Of a stretch of DNA of 64,000 nt, positions 36,327 through 46,900 are shown in pieces. Each line of letters opens with the position of its first letter. Position 1 is the first letter of the stretch. A program made the position numbers and the translations under genes. Under the pieces are notes generated by a model. The model was not told where the DNA came from. It ran no database searches and saw only the letters and a list, made by a program, of their open reading frames with translations. The DNA comes from Agriotes lineatus (Eukaryota; Arthropoda; Insecta; Coleoptera; Elateridae), in the NCBI GenBank assembly GCA_940337035.1, contig CALNHX010005210.1, positions 1 through 64,000 on the forward strand. Direction: 5' to 3'.

Positions 36327-38352
36327 CTTCTTCTCTAGTCCTTACGTCTTGACAGACGCATGGTGATCATGGATATGTAGTCTTGTCTAACCGGGTTGTT
36401 ATTGTTCGTACTGTTCTGCGCCATCTTTCCCTATTCGACGCAGATCTGACAGCTTGTTCTATATTTGCTTCCAAAAGGTTCTCAACAGTGTCGATCCAAC
36501 GCATCGGTGATCTGCCCCGTCTTCGTTTGCCGAGAGGTTTTCCTTGAACAATAAGTTTTTCAAACTTATCAGCTCGAGTAATGTGGCCGAAAAATTTTAG
36601 GATATTTCCATAAATAATAGTAGACAGCCTTTGCTTGGGTTTTATGTCATCTAATATCGAGACATGAGTTCTATGTTCCGTCCAGGAAACCCTAAGCATC
36701 TTCCGCCAACACCACATTTCAAAAGCGTCGATGCGTCGGCGATCTGCAGCGCGAATAGTCCAGGTTTCAGATGCGTATTTAAATACAGAAAACACTAAGG
36801 CCTGGACAAGGTTAATCTTGGTATTACGTGTTATATCATTGCTTCTCCATATTTTACTTAGTTTCGACATAGCTGTTCTTCCAAGCTGGATTCGTCTGCG
36901 AATTTCATCCTCACAGCTTCCTGTGTTATTTATGAGGGCTCCTAGATATAGAAAACTATCAACCACTTCATAATTGCCTACGTGACGAGTTTGTTGAGCA
37001 TTATTATTATTTCTGTCCACTATCATAATTTTAGTTTTATTTGTGTTAATAGAAAGGCCGTATTCTTGACTTACTCTTTCTAACTTTTCTATAAAGGACA
37101 AAAGTTCTTGTTCGTTGCTGGCAATCAACAAAGTGTCGTCTGCATAGCGCAAGTTGTTGATTTTTTCACCACCAATCGAAATGCCACCTTTCCAATCATC
37201 CAACACAAGCCTCATAACATGCTCGCTATATAAGTTGTACAGTAGAGGTGATAGAATGCACCCTTGCCTAACGCCCTTTTTGATTTCATAACTTGTAGAA
37301 TAAACATTGTCAATTCTTACCACAGATGTTTGAGTTTCATAGAGGTTTTTGATTACAGCTACAATGTGTTGCGGTATACCCATGTTAATCATAATGGGCC
37401 ATAAGAGATGCCATCTAACATTGTCAAACGCCTTACGGTAGTCGATGAAGCAAAGGTACATAGGGGTATAATATTCTCGAGCCTTCTCAACGAGCTGACG
37501 AAGATTTAAAATCTGCTCACGCGTACCTCTACTCTTTACAAAACCGGCTTGTTCAGGTGCAACTTGGTTGTGTGTATATGACTCAAGTCGACTGTGGATT
37601 ATATATAACATTATTTTACTTATATGGGTGATAAGTGCCAACAGTCGAAAATTGTCGCAGTTAGTGGTCGATCTTTTTTTGTGGAGAGGAATAGTTATAG
37701 AAGTTGTCCATTCGTTAGGCCATACTGTTGTTCGCCATATATGCTGACATATTTTATGTATTATCTTTATACAATTTCCGGGAAGTAGCCCAATGATTTC
37801 GGCAGTAATTAAATCCATACCGGGTGATTTATTTAGTGCTAACCTTGATATAGCCTTCTGCACTTCATCTAACAGTATATCTGGTTCATGATTATAGTTG
37901 GTGATTTCTCTATACTTATAGTTCTCATCTGCGTAGAGTTTTTCACAGTATCTCCGCCATGTTTCAAGAATATTGTCAACATCAGTTATTAAGGTGTTGT
38001 TACTATCCATTATTGCCCAAGTTCGAGGTTTGAATGTGCCAGTTATCTTTTTTATTTTCAAGAACACTTCTTTGCTATTTATGGAGTCAGCATGTTTTTG
38101 TATGTCGAAGCAGATATTATTCAAAAACTGATTCTTGTCACTTCTACACTGACTTTGTATCAGTGCAGACAGTTTATTATATTTGATTATGTCTTCAGGT
38201 GTATGTAGTCCTAACATCTTGATGTTTCTTCTAGCCTCTATGCTTTTAAGAGTGTTTTCACTGATCCATGGTTTCCGGTTTATATTTTCTCGATTATTGG
38301 GAAGTGTTTTGACAACTTTTAAAATAATGGATCTCATTTTGAGCCACAAGTC
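36327..38352 (-). mobile_element. Nested RTE-like non-LTR retrotransposon, 5'-truncated
   Basis: A 2026 bp minus-strand insertion between the two ACAAACATT copies. Its 3' end, on the left, is a short UTR ending in an AGAAGAAG-type tail. Its 5' end, on the right, is cut inside the linker between endonuclease and reverse transcriptase. Such truncation plus a target-site duplication is the hallmark of target-primed reverse transcription. The long open frame shows it is younger than the stop-ridden LOA element it sits in. Confidence 0.9.
36367..38352 (-). CDS. RTE-like reverse transcriptase, truncated at the N terminus (about 661 residues open)
   Basis: The frame is open on the minus strand from the truncated 5' end to a stop at 36367. 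An in-frame ATG at 38382 lies in antisense LOA sequence, so element-derived residues start at DLWLKMRSI. After a linker (RKPWISENTLKSIEARR), reverse transcriptase motifs are: LNKSPGMDLITAEI near residue 185; APEQAGFVKSRGTREQI; CFIDYRKAFD near 310 (motif A); GVRQGCILSPLLYNLYSE (motif B); LRYADDTLLIAS near 410 (motif C); LSINTNKTKIM; and FLYLGALI. The C terminus has YASETWTIRAADRRRIDAF, WCWRKMLRVSWTEHRTHVS and KRRRGRSPMRWIDTV, familiar from insect RTE-like elements often mislabelled craniofacial development protein 2. Catalytic Asp residues are intact, but without endonuclease and promoter it is very unlikely to be autonomous. The exact clade (RTE, Proto2 or relative) is not settled. Confidence 0.85.
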   Translation of the reverse strand, partial: DLWLKMRSIILKVVKTLPNNRENINRKPWISENTLKSIEARRNIKMLGLHTPEDIIKYNKLSALIQSQCRSDKNQFLNNICFDIQKHADSINSKEVFLKIKKITGTFKPRTWAIMDSNNTLITDVDNILETWRRYCEKLYADENYKYREITNYNHEPDILLDEVQKAISRLALNKSPGMDLITAEIIGLLPGNCIKIIHKICQHIWRTTVWPNEWTTSITIPLHKKRSTTNCDNFRLLALITHISKIMLYIIHSRLESYTHNQVAPEQAGFVKSRGTREQILNLRQLVEKAREYYTPMYLCFIDYRKAFDNVRWHLLWPIMINMGIPQHIVAVIKNLYETQTSVVRIDNVYSTSYEIKKGVRQGCILSPLLYNLYSEHVMRLVLDDWKGGISIGGEKINNLRYADDTLLIASNEQELLSFIEKLERVSQEYGLSINTNKTKIMIVDRNNNNAQQTRHVGNYEVVDSFLYLGALINNTGSCEDEIRRRIQLGRTAMSKLSKIWRSNDITRNTKINLVQALVFSVFKYASETWTIRAADRRRIDAFEMWCWRKMLRVSWTEHRTHVSILDDIKPKQRLSTIIYGNILKFFGHITRADKFEKLIVQGKPLGKRRRGRSPMRWIDTVENLLEANIEQAVRSASNRERWRRTVRTITTRLDKTTYP

Positions 38353-38361
38353 ACAAACATT
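38353..38361 (+). repeat. Target-site duplication of nested RTE-like element, right copy
   Basis: ACAAACATT, identical to 36318-36326. LOA coding sequence resumes immediately after it. Confidence 0.95.
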
Positions 38362-39409
38362 AGTTATTGGAAAAAGAGCCATAGGTAGTACGTGGGGGTC
38401 AAACCGGAACTGACCTTCTGGCTGTACAAAACCATGGTTCGACCAATAATTTCATATGGAATAATCGCCTGGTGGCCCAAAATAAAACAAGCAACTGCGA
38501 TCCACAAAATCAGCAGAATACAATATCTAGCTAATCGGTGCATCACTGGAGCCTATAAAGGCACCTCAGGACAAGCACTGAATGCTATTTTAAATCTGCC
38601 ACCTCTGCACATCTTCTTGAAAGGTGAGGCCAGAATGGCAGCTACTGGTCACTGGATGACCACAGCTAATAATCTAGGACATGGCAAGCTCATGTCACAC
38701 ATCAACAACCCAATATTAGAAATGGGTTCTGATCTTATAATCAAAGCCTATGACTTTGAAAAGAACTTTACTGTACACACAAGTTGGAATCCGGACCAAC
38801 TACCAACTCCAACAAATAAGAACATCATTTTTTACACTGATGGATCTAAGTTTGAAGGGGGTACAGGCTCCGGTGTGTACAGTACCAATCCTAGAACCAA
38901 CGAAAAAGTCAGTCTAGGAAAGTTTTGTAACATCTTTCAGGCTGAAGTACAAGCTATTAACGTATGCGCAAACATCAGCATAGAAAAGAAGCTGCTCAAT
39001 CGAGACATACACATTCTCTCAAACAGTCAGGCAGCACTGAAAGCGCTAAACGCTTTCAGTACTTCATCGAGACTAATCAAAAAATGCAAATCCAAACTTC
39101 AAACCTTAAGCCAGGGAAATACAGTAAAATTATCCTGGATCCCAGGTCAATAAGGTATTGAAGGAAACGAAAAGGCGGACAAGCTCGCAAAAGAAGCAGC
39201 CCGTAATGCAATGACCGGTCCAGAACCTGGTCTAAGCATTCAGAAAAACCAAGCCCGCTCAGCCATTAATGAATGGGTCAATACCGCACACCAACTAAGG
39301 TGGAGAAACTACAATAAAGCAAAAGATTGCTAAAACTCCGAATCCACAAACCACCAAAACCCTGTTGAGACTGAGCAGAACTCGAATCAAGCAAGTAGTC
39401 AGTCTTATG
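38362..39409 (+). pseudogene. LOA-type ORF2, C-terminal part: RT thumb and RNase H, broken
   Basis: Continues the ORF2 frame with LVIGKRAIGSTW, then a one-base G insertion in the G run near 38394-38398 shifts the frame to VKPELTFWLYKTMVRP (open 38392-39153). The RNase H domain shows IIFYTDGSKFEGGTGSG (first Asp) and FQAEVQAINVC (Glu). The third acidic site reads ILSNSQAALKAL, where Asp is expected in place of Asn. The last motif has a stop at 39151-39153 inside WIPGQ-stop-GIEGNEKADKLAKEAA. Sequence is recognisable to TRIKQVVSLM at about 39409, where it is cut by the next element. RNase H would normally remove element RNA from the hybrid; this copy cannot. Confidence 0.85.
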
Positions 39410-39530
39410 TTGAACAGTGGACGTAGGCGGACGTATTTTGTGTTGTGTCCAGCAAATTTAAATAAAATTGGTTGTTTTCGTGCTTTGTATTCGTTGATTT
39501 TCTCTGTATTAGTGCCGGATTATTGCTACA

Positions 39531-39920
39531 ATGCCCATTATTAATTGTTGCATATGTGATCAAGCTGTTAACAGTGAAAAAGAAATTAAATGTGATTTTT
39601 GTGCACTTCCTTTGCATACTACATGCTCAGGTTTAAGCCGTAGCGAAATCGCATGCTTAACCTCAACAAATCGCCGAATTACTTATCAGTGTAATAAATG
39701 TGCAGGCAGTTTGAACGATATATCAGAATTAAAGAAACTTATTCTTAATCTAAGTAAAGAAATCAATGAGCTCAAGCAAAAATCTAATGATACTAACAAA
39801 ACTGATACTATTGAAATAACGGAAAACATAATTTATGAGATAAAGGAACGTAATCTTCGTGAATCCAATATAATATTATTTAATGTTGAAGAATCAAACA
39901 GTATCTCTACCAATACTTAA
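39531..39920 (+). pseudogene. CR1/Jockey ORF1 with PHD-type zinc finger, C-terminally deleted
   Basis: A 129-codon frame starting MPIINCCICDQAVNSEKE. Cysteine and histidine spacing (CCIC, CDFC, LHTTC, then CNKC) fits a PHD-like zinc finger at residues 6-57, as in ORF1 of CR1-group elements. A charged, probably coiled-coil segment follows (LKKLILNLSKEINELKQK), then IKERNLRESNIILFNVEES, which resembles the start of the RNA-binding domain in LINE ORF1 proteins. Family ORF1 proteins are usually around 300 residues or more, so more than half is missing. The frame ends soon after residue 120 where the internal deletion begins. The product would be a nucleic-acid-binding chaperone in an intact element. 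Confidence 0.75.
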
Positions 39921-39976
39921 ATCTATGTGCTATATATTTTCCACCCAACTGCCCGACTGCGCTCTATTTAACACAC

Positions 39977-42451
39977 ATGAATAGAGTCAACTCTCTGGTA
40001 CTCAACATGGACGACAACTCGAGGTTGCTGTTAGTAGGTGATTATAATTTACCAAATATCCATTGGGCTCCGAATGATATTAAATGCTTACCTTTCACTC
40101 AGACAGCATCAATTTTTATCAACGAAATCGTACTATCAGGTTTGAAGCAATGCAATTTTGTGTATAATGTCTTAAACAGATTGCTTGATCTAGTGTTCTC
40201 AAATATAAGTAATATGTCTGTATCAATCTCTCCTGATCACTTGTCTGTAATTGATGGGTACCACCCACCGTTACTTATATCAATACGGAATAGTGTCTGT
40301 AATAATAATAACCTAGAAAATAATCGTGTTAGAAGTAAGTACAATTTTAAAGCTGGTAACTATTTCTCTATTAATGCTGTATTAGAAACCATTGACTGGT
40401 CAATTATATTTTCTGGTATGAATTGTAATGATGCCATCTCGGTGTTCTATTCTATTCTTTGGGACATTATCTCACTTCATGTGCCTAAAATTATAATTAA
40501 CTTAAATAATGCGAAATTCCCTCATTGGTATTCCTCAGCTTTAATAAAGACAATTAAAGAAAAATCTAAATACGAACGCAAGTATAAATTATTTAATCAC
40601 CCCTATGACCTAGAGACATACAAGATCTTAAGATCTAGAGTGAAGAGAATGCAGAAAACATGCTATGACGCATACATCACCAATATTGAATCTAATTTAA
40701 CAATAGATACTAAATCATTCTGGTCATACGCAAAAAGCAAACGAAAAGCCAATGCTTATCCCAACGAAATGAATTTTAATGCCGAGATTGCATGTACAGG
40801 TGAAGAGATATGTAACATATTCGCTAAATACTTCGAATCTGTATATAGTAACATACCGCTTACAACGGCTCCAGATCTATCATCAATAGAATTGAATGTA
40901 AACGATGCATTAATGAATATTAATATAACAATTCTCCAGGTACATGACTGCATTTCCAAGCTGGATACAAATAAAGGGCCCGGGCCAGATGGCATACCAT
41001 CTTATTTTTTGAAAAAAACTGCTAATGGTTTAGCATACCCTCTGTATTTATTGTTTGTAATGTCCTTAAAGCAAGGAACTTTCCCAAATGAATGGAAAAA
41101 GGCCCAAATTGTACCAATTTTCAAGTCTGGCGATAAATCGAACACACAAAACTATCGACCGATTTCAATAATTTCAGCTTTTGCTAAGGTTTTTGAGAAA
41201 GTAGTACATAATTCTTCATTTTCTTACATTTCTAAATATATTGCATCCGAACAGCACGGTTTTGTTAAAAATAAATCAACCACTACTAATTTATGCGAGT
41301 ATGTGGCATTTCTTCAAGAACAATTGGCAAACCAAAGACAAGTTGATGCCATCTATACAGATTTCTCCAAAGCATTTGACAAAGTGAATCATAAAATATT
41401 GCTCTTAAAGTTGGAAGCCTATGGAATTAAAGGAGATCTGTATAGATGGTTCAGCTCATACATTGTAAACAGAACGCAGTTCGTTGTTCTGAACGGTTTC
41501 AAATCGAGGCCTATCAATTGTACTTCTGGAATCCCACAAGGTTCAATTTTAGGACCAATGTTATTTATAATATTTATTAATGACCTTGCATTTAAGTTAA
41601 AATCCCACTCTTTGTTATATGCTGATGATTTGAAATTATTCCGTACAATCAATAATATTAATGACGCCACATTATTGCAAAACGATATCGACGCGGTGAA
41701 TGAATGGTGCACACTTAATTTAATGTACCTGAATTTTAGTAAGTGTCATATAATATCTTTCCACAGAAAACTAAATCCTATCACTGTAAATTATAAAATC
41801 AGTGGTGCACAGATTCAAAGAACCGTGTGTATATCAGATCTAGGGGTATTGTTAGACCATAGTCTTAGTTTTAAAAACCATATTGATCAAATATGCAAGA
41901 AAGCCTACTCGATGATAGGTTTCATTTTTCGCATAACGAAATGCTTCAGCAACATGCAGTCCTATAAAATGCTATATAGTGCGCTTGTGAGATCTAAACT
42001 CGAGTACGCAAGCATTATTTGGTCACCTAATTACAGTGTATACAAGAATCAGATAGAATCCGTTCAACATCGCTTCACAGAGCTTATATTTTTTAAATTT
42101 AAAATACCGCCTAATCCTTATAGAGACAGACTTTTGTACCTGGGTTTAGAGACACTAGAAATGAGAAGAACTGTTAGTGAACAATTATTTTTATTTAAAC
42201 TAATGAATAACATTGTAGACTGTCCTCACTTAGTATCCCAATTACCGTTAAACGTCCCAAGTTACCGAACCAGACATTCATATTTGTTCTCAATTAATAC
42301 GCACTCAAATAATATAGGTCATTTCTCAATTCTGAGCCGTATGATGCGTTACTATAACATACATTGTCATCTCCATATTGACATTTTTAATACTACTTGC
42401 AATGTGTATTTCAACTTCTTAAAGAATCACTTCTCAATTTGCCGTTTGTAA
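39977..42451 (+). CDS. CR1/Jockey ORF2: partial endonuclease and complete reverse transcriptase
   Basis: An uninterrupted 824-codon frame. It starts mid-endonuclease: LLLVGDYNLPNIHW near residue 20, LLDLVFSNIS, and a final SDH-like motif altered to DGYHPP. The catalytic N-terminal half is lost with the deletion upstream, so the ATG used here is not native. Reverse transcriptase motifs are in order: DTNKGPGPDGIPSYFL (about 331), QNYRPISIISAFAKVFEKVV, QHGFVKNKSTTTNL, AIYTDFSKAFDKVNH (about 461, motif A), SGIPQGSILGPMLFIIFIND (motif B), LLYADDLKLF (about 548, motif C) and LGVLLDHSLSF. The C-terminal region with LVRSKLEYASIIWSP matches the RNA-directed DNA polymerase family of jockey and CR1 elements. 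The catalytic YADD is intact, yet the copy lacks endonuclease and full ORF1. Confidence 0.85.
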   Translation: MNRVNSLVLNMDDNSRLLLVGDYNLPNIHWAPNDIKCLPFTQTASIFINEIVLSGLKQCNFVYNVLNRLLDLVFSNISNMSVSISPDHLSVIDGYHPPLLISIRNSVCNNNNLENNRVRSKYNFKAGNYFSINAVLETIDWSIIFSGMNCNDAISVFYSILWDIISLHVPKIIINLNNAKFPHWYSSALIKTIKEKSKYERKYKLFNHPYDLETYKILRSRVKRMQKTCYDAYITNIESNLTIDTKSFWSYAKSKRKANAYPNEMNFNAEIACTGEEICNIFAKYFESVYSNIPLTTAPDLSSIELNVNDALMNINITILQVHDCISKLDTNKGPGPDGIPSYFLKKTANGLAYPLYLLFVMSLKQGTFPNEWKKAQIVPIFKSGDKSNTQNYRPISIISAFAKVFEKVVHNSSFSYISKYIASEQHGFVKNKSTTTNLCEYVAFLQEQLANQRQVDAIYTDFSKAFDKVNHKILLLKLEAYGIKGDLYRWFSSYIVNRTQFVVLNGFKSRPINCTSGIPQGSILGPMLFIIFINDLAFKLKSHSLLYADDLKLFRTINNINDATLLQNDIDAVNEWCTLNLMYLNFSKCHIISFHRKLNPITVNYKISGAQIQRTVCISDLGVLLDHSLSFKNHIDQICKKAYSMIGFIFRITKCFSNMQSYKMLYSALVRSKLEYASIIWSPNYSVYKNQIESVQHRFTELIFFKFKIPPNPYRDRLLYLGLETLEMRRTVSEQLFLFKLMNNIVDCPHLVSQLPLNVPSYRTRHSYLFSINTHSNNIGHFSILSRMMRYYNIHCHLHIDIFNTTCNVYFNFLKNHFSICRL

Positions 42452-42614
42452 TCTTTACTACAGCATAATTTAACTTTCTTTTATATACAATCCTGTATTA
42501 GACTAGTTTCTTTGTATTGTGTAATTTCGTATCCTTTGTTTCTTTCAAGAGAAAACATGTAATTGGGCCTACGCCTGTTTGTTTTCCAATAAGTAAATAA
42601 ATAAATAAATAAAT
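42452..42614 (+). other. CR1/Jockey 3' UTR and TAAA-repeat tail
   Basis: About 140 bp of AT-rich UTR ends in GGGCCTACGCCTGTTTGT, then TTTTCCAATAAGTAAATA and a (TAAA)n tail. This short tetranucleotide tail is typical of insect CR1/Jockey elements. Minisatellite B starts at 42615 without any intervening sequence. Confidence 0.8.
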
Positions 42615-43986
42615 GTCCCTATCGTCACAGACCTCCTAGATGTCCTATATGTTCCTAACGTCCCAGACGTCCCAGATGTCCCATATGTCCCTAAAGTCCC
42701 AGACGTCCCAGAAGTCCCATATGTTCCTAACGTCCCAGGTGTCCTAGATGTCCCATATGTCCTTAACGTCCCAGACGTCCCAGATGACCCATATGTCCCT
42801 AACGTCCCAGACGTCCCAGATGTCCCAATTGTCTCATATATCCCTAATGTCCCAGGCGTATTAGATGTCCCATATGTTCCATATGTTCCTAATGTGCCAG
42901 GCGTCCTAAATATCCCATATGTCCTTAACGTCCCGGATGTCCCAGACGTCCTAGATGTCCCATATGTCCTTAATGTCCCAGACGTCCCAGATGTCCCAAA
43001 TGTCCCTAACGTCCCAGAAGTCCCATATGTCCCATATCTCCCTACTGTCCCAGGCGTCCTAGATATTCCAAATGTCCCTAACGTCCCAGACGTTATAAAT
43101 GTCCCATATGTCCCTAACGTCCCAGACGTCCCAGACGTCCTAGATGTCCCATATGTCCTTAACGTCCCAGATGTCCCATATGTCCTACATGTCCCTAATG
43201 TCCCAGGCGTTCTAGATATTCTATATGTCCCTAACGTCCCAGACGTCTTAAATGTCCCATATGTCCCTAACGTCCCAGACGTCTTAAATGTCCCATATGT
43301 CCCTAACGTCCCAGACGTCTCAGATGTCCCATATGTCCTTAACGTCCCAGACGTCCCAGATGTCCCATATGTTCCATATGTCTCTAATGTCCTAGGCGTC
43401 CCAGATGTTCCATATGTCCCATATGTCTTATATGTCCCTAATGTCCAAGGCGTCCTAAATGTCCCATATGTCCTTAACGTCCCAGACGTCCTAAATGTTC
43501 CATTTGTCCTTAACGTCCCAGACGTCAGAGATGTCCCATATGTCCCTAACGCCCCAGACGTCCCAGATGTCCCATATGTCCCATATGTCCCTAATGTCCC
43601 AGGCGTCCCAGAAGTCCCATATGTCCAATATGTCCCTAATGTCGCAGGCGTCCTAAATGTCCCATATCTACTTAACGTCCCAGACGTCCCAGACGTCCTA
43701 GATGTCCCATATGTCCTTAACGTCCCAGACGTCTCAGATGTCCCATATGTCCTTAACGTCCCAGAGGTCCCAGATGTCCCATATGTTCCATATGTCCCTA
43801 ATGTCCCAGGCGTCCCAGATGTTCCATATGTCCCATATGTCCCATATGTCCCTAATGTCCAAGGCGTCCTAAATGTCCCATATGTCCTTAACGTCTCAGA
43901 CGTCCCAGATGTCCCATATGTTCCTAACGTCCCAGACGTCCCAGATGTTCCATATATCCCATATGTCCCTAATGTCCCAGGCGTCC

Positions 43987-46900
43987 CAGATGTCCCATAC
44001 CTCCTTAACGTCCCAGACGTCTCAGACGTCCTAGATGTCCCATATGTCCTTAACGTCGCAGACGTCCCAGATGTCCCATATGTCCAATATGTCCCTAATT
44101 TCGCAGGCGTCCTAAATGTCCCATACCTCCTTAACGTCCCAGACGTCCCAGACGTCCTAGATGTCCCATATGTCTTTAACGTCGCAGACGTCCCAGATGT
44201 CCCATATGTCCCATATGTCCCTAATGTTCGAGGCGTCCTAAATGTCCCATATGTCCTTAAAGTCCCAGACGTCCCAGACGTCCTAGATGTCCCATATGTC
44301 CTTAACGTCCCAGACGTCCCAGATGTCCCATATGTCCCATATGTCCCTAATGTCCCAGGCGTCCTAAATGTCCCATATGTCCTTAACGTCCCAGACGTCC
44401 CAGACGCCCTAGATGTCCCATATGCCCTTAACGTCCTAGACGTCCCAGACGTCCCAAATGTCCCATATGTTCCATATGTCCTTATCGTCCCAGACGTACC
44501 GGACGTCCTAAATGTCGCATATGTCTCTAACGTCCCAGACGTCCGAGATGTCCTAGATATCCCATATGTCCCTATCGTCACAGACGTCCTAGATGTCCTA
44601 TATGTTCCTAACGTCCCAGACGTCCCAGATGTCCCATATGTCCCTAAAGTCCCAGACGTCCCAGAAGTCCCATATGTTCCTAACGTCCCAGGCGTCCTAG
44701 ATGTCCCATATGTCCTTAACGTCCCAGACGTCCCAGATGACCCATATGTCCCTAACGTCCCAGACGTCCCAGATGTCCCAATTGTCTCATATATCCCTAA
44801 TGTCCCAGGCGTATTAGATGTCCCATATGTTCCATATGTTCCTAATGTGCCAGGCGTCCTAAATATCCCATATGTCCTTAACGTCCCGGACGTCCCAGAC
44901 GTCCTAGATGTCCCATATGTCCTTGACGTCCCAGACGTCCCAGATGTCCCAAATGTCCCTAACGTCCCAGAAGTCCCATATGTCCCATATGTCCCATATG
45001 TCCCTACTGTCCCAGGCGTCCTAGATATTCCAAATGTCCCTAACGTCCCAGACGTTATAAATGTCCCATATGTCCCTAACGTCCCAGACGTCCCAGACGT
45101 CCTAGATGTCCCATATGTCCTTAACGTCAAAGATGTCCCATATGTCCTACATGTCCCTAATGTCCCAGGCGTCCTAGATATTCTATATGTCCCTAACGTC
45201 CCAGACGTCTTAAATGTCCCATATGTCCCTAACGTCCCAGACGTATTAAATGTCCCATATGTCCCTAACGTCCCAGACGTTTCAGATGTCCCATATGTCC
45301 TTAACGTCCCAGACGTCTCAGATGTCCCATATGTTCCATATGTCTCTAATGTCCCAGGCGTCCCAGATGTTCCATATGTCCCATATGTCTTATATGTCCC
45401 TAATGTCCAAGGCGTCCTAAATGTCCCATATGTCCTTAACGTCCCAGACGTCCCAGACGTCCTAAATGTTCCATATGTCCTTAACGTCCCAGACGTCCCA
45501 GATGTCCCGTATGTCCCTAACGTCCCAGACGTCCCAGATGTCCCATATATCCCATATGTCCCTAATGTCCCGGGCGTCCCAGATGTCCCATATATCCAAT
45601 ATGTCCCTAATGTCGCAGGCGTCCTAAATGTCCCATATCTCCTAAACGTCCGACACGTCCCAGACGTCCTAGATGTCCCATATGTCCTTAACGTCCCAGA
45701 CGTCCCAGATGTCCCATATGTCCTTAACGTCCCAGACGTCCCAGATGTCCCATATTTTCCAAATGTCTTTAATGTCCCAGACGTCCCAGATGTTCCATAT
45801 GTCCCATATGTCGCATATGTCTCTAGAGTCCAAGGCGTCCTAAATGTCCCATATGTCCTTAACGTCCCAGACGTCCAAGACCTCCTAGATGTCCCATATG
45901 TCCTTAACGTCCCAGACGTCCCAGATGTCCCATATGTTCCATATGTCTTTAATGTCCCAGGCGTCCCAGATGTTCCATATGTCCCATATGTCCCATATGT
46001 CCCTAAAGTCCAAGGCGTCCTAAATGTCCCATATGTCCTTAACGTACCAGACGTCCAAGACCTCCTAGATGTCCCATATGTCCTTAACGTCCCAGACGTC
46101 CCAGATGTCCCATATGTCGCTAACGTCCCAGACGTCCCAGATGTTCTATATGTCCCATATGTCCCTAATGTCCCAGGCGTCCCAGATGTCCCATATGTCC
46201 AATATGTCCCTAATGTCGCAGGCGTTCTAAATGTCCCATATCTCCTTAACGTCCCAGACGTCCCAGGCGTCCTAAATGTCCCATATGTCCTTAACGTCCC
46301 GGACGTCCCAGACGTCCTAGATGTCCCATATGTCCTTAACGTCCCTGACGTCCCAGATGTTCCATATGTCTCATATGTCCCATATGTCCCTAATGTCCAA
46401 GACGTCCTAGATGTCCCATATGTCAACGTCCCAGACGTCCCACATGACCCATATGTCCCTAACGTCCCAGACGTCCCAGATGTCCCAATTGTCTCATATA
46501 TCCCTAATGTCCCAGGCGTATTAGATGTCCCATATGTCCCATATGTCCCTAATGTGCCAGGCGTCCTAAATGTCCCATATGTCCTTAACGTCCCAGACGT
46601 CCCAGATGTCCCAAATGTCCCTAACGTCCCAGAAGTCCCAGATGTCCCATATGTCCCATATGTCCCTAATGTCCCAGGCGTCCTAGATATTCCAAATGTC
46701 CCTAACGTCCCAGACGTCCTAAATGTCCCATATGCCTTTAACGTCCCAGACGTCCTAGACGTTCTAGATGTCTCATATGTCCTTAACGTCCCAGACGTCC
46801 CAGACGTTCTAGATGTCCCATATGTCCTTAACGTCCCAGATGTCCCATATGTTCCATATGTCCCTAATGTCCCAGGCGTCCTAGATATTCCATATGTCCC

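Larger units (their letters stand above)
32351..39409 (+). mobile_element. LOA/R1-like non-LTR retrotransposon, decayed, split and 3'-truncated
   Basis: Domain order on the plus strand is a 5' leader, a DUF4780-type ORF1, apurinic-type endonuclease, reverse transcriptase and RNase H. The RNase H domain together with this ORF1 type suggests the LOA lineage of the I/R1 group. An RTE-like element interrupts it at 36327-38352, with ACAAACATT duplicated at both ends. It stops abruptly at about 39409 in the C-terminal region (after TRIKQVVSLM), where a CR1/Jockey element begins; its 3' UTR and tail are absent. The 5' boundary is uncertain and could lie anywhere in 32259-32400. Confidence 0.8.
39410..42614 (+). 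mobile_element. CR1/Jockey-type non-LTR retrotransposon with internal deletion
   Basis: Begins near 39410-39415 (CAGTGGACGTAGGCGG) directly against truncated LOA sequence and ends at 42614 in a TAAATAAATAAATAAA tail. It holds a PHD-finger ORF1 and an endonuclease/RT ORF2 in the same orientation. A deletion removes the second half of ORF1 and the first half of the endonuclease, so the copy is non-autonomous although the RT frame is open. No target-site duplication is found: LOA lies on the left and minisatellite B on the right. Confidence 0.8.
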
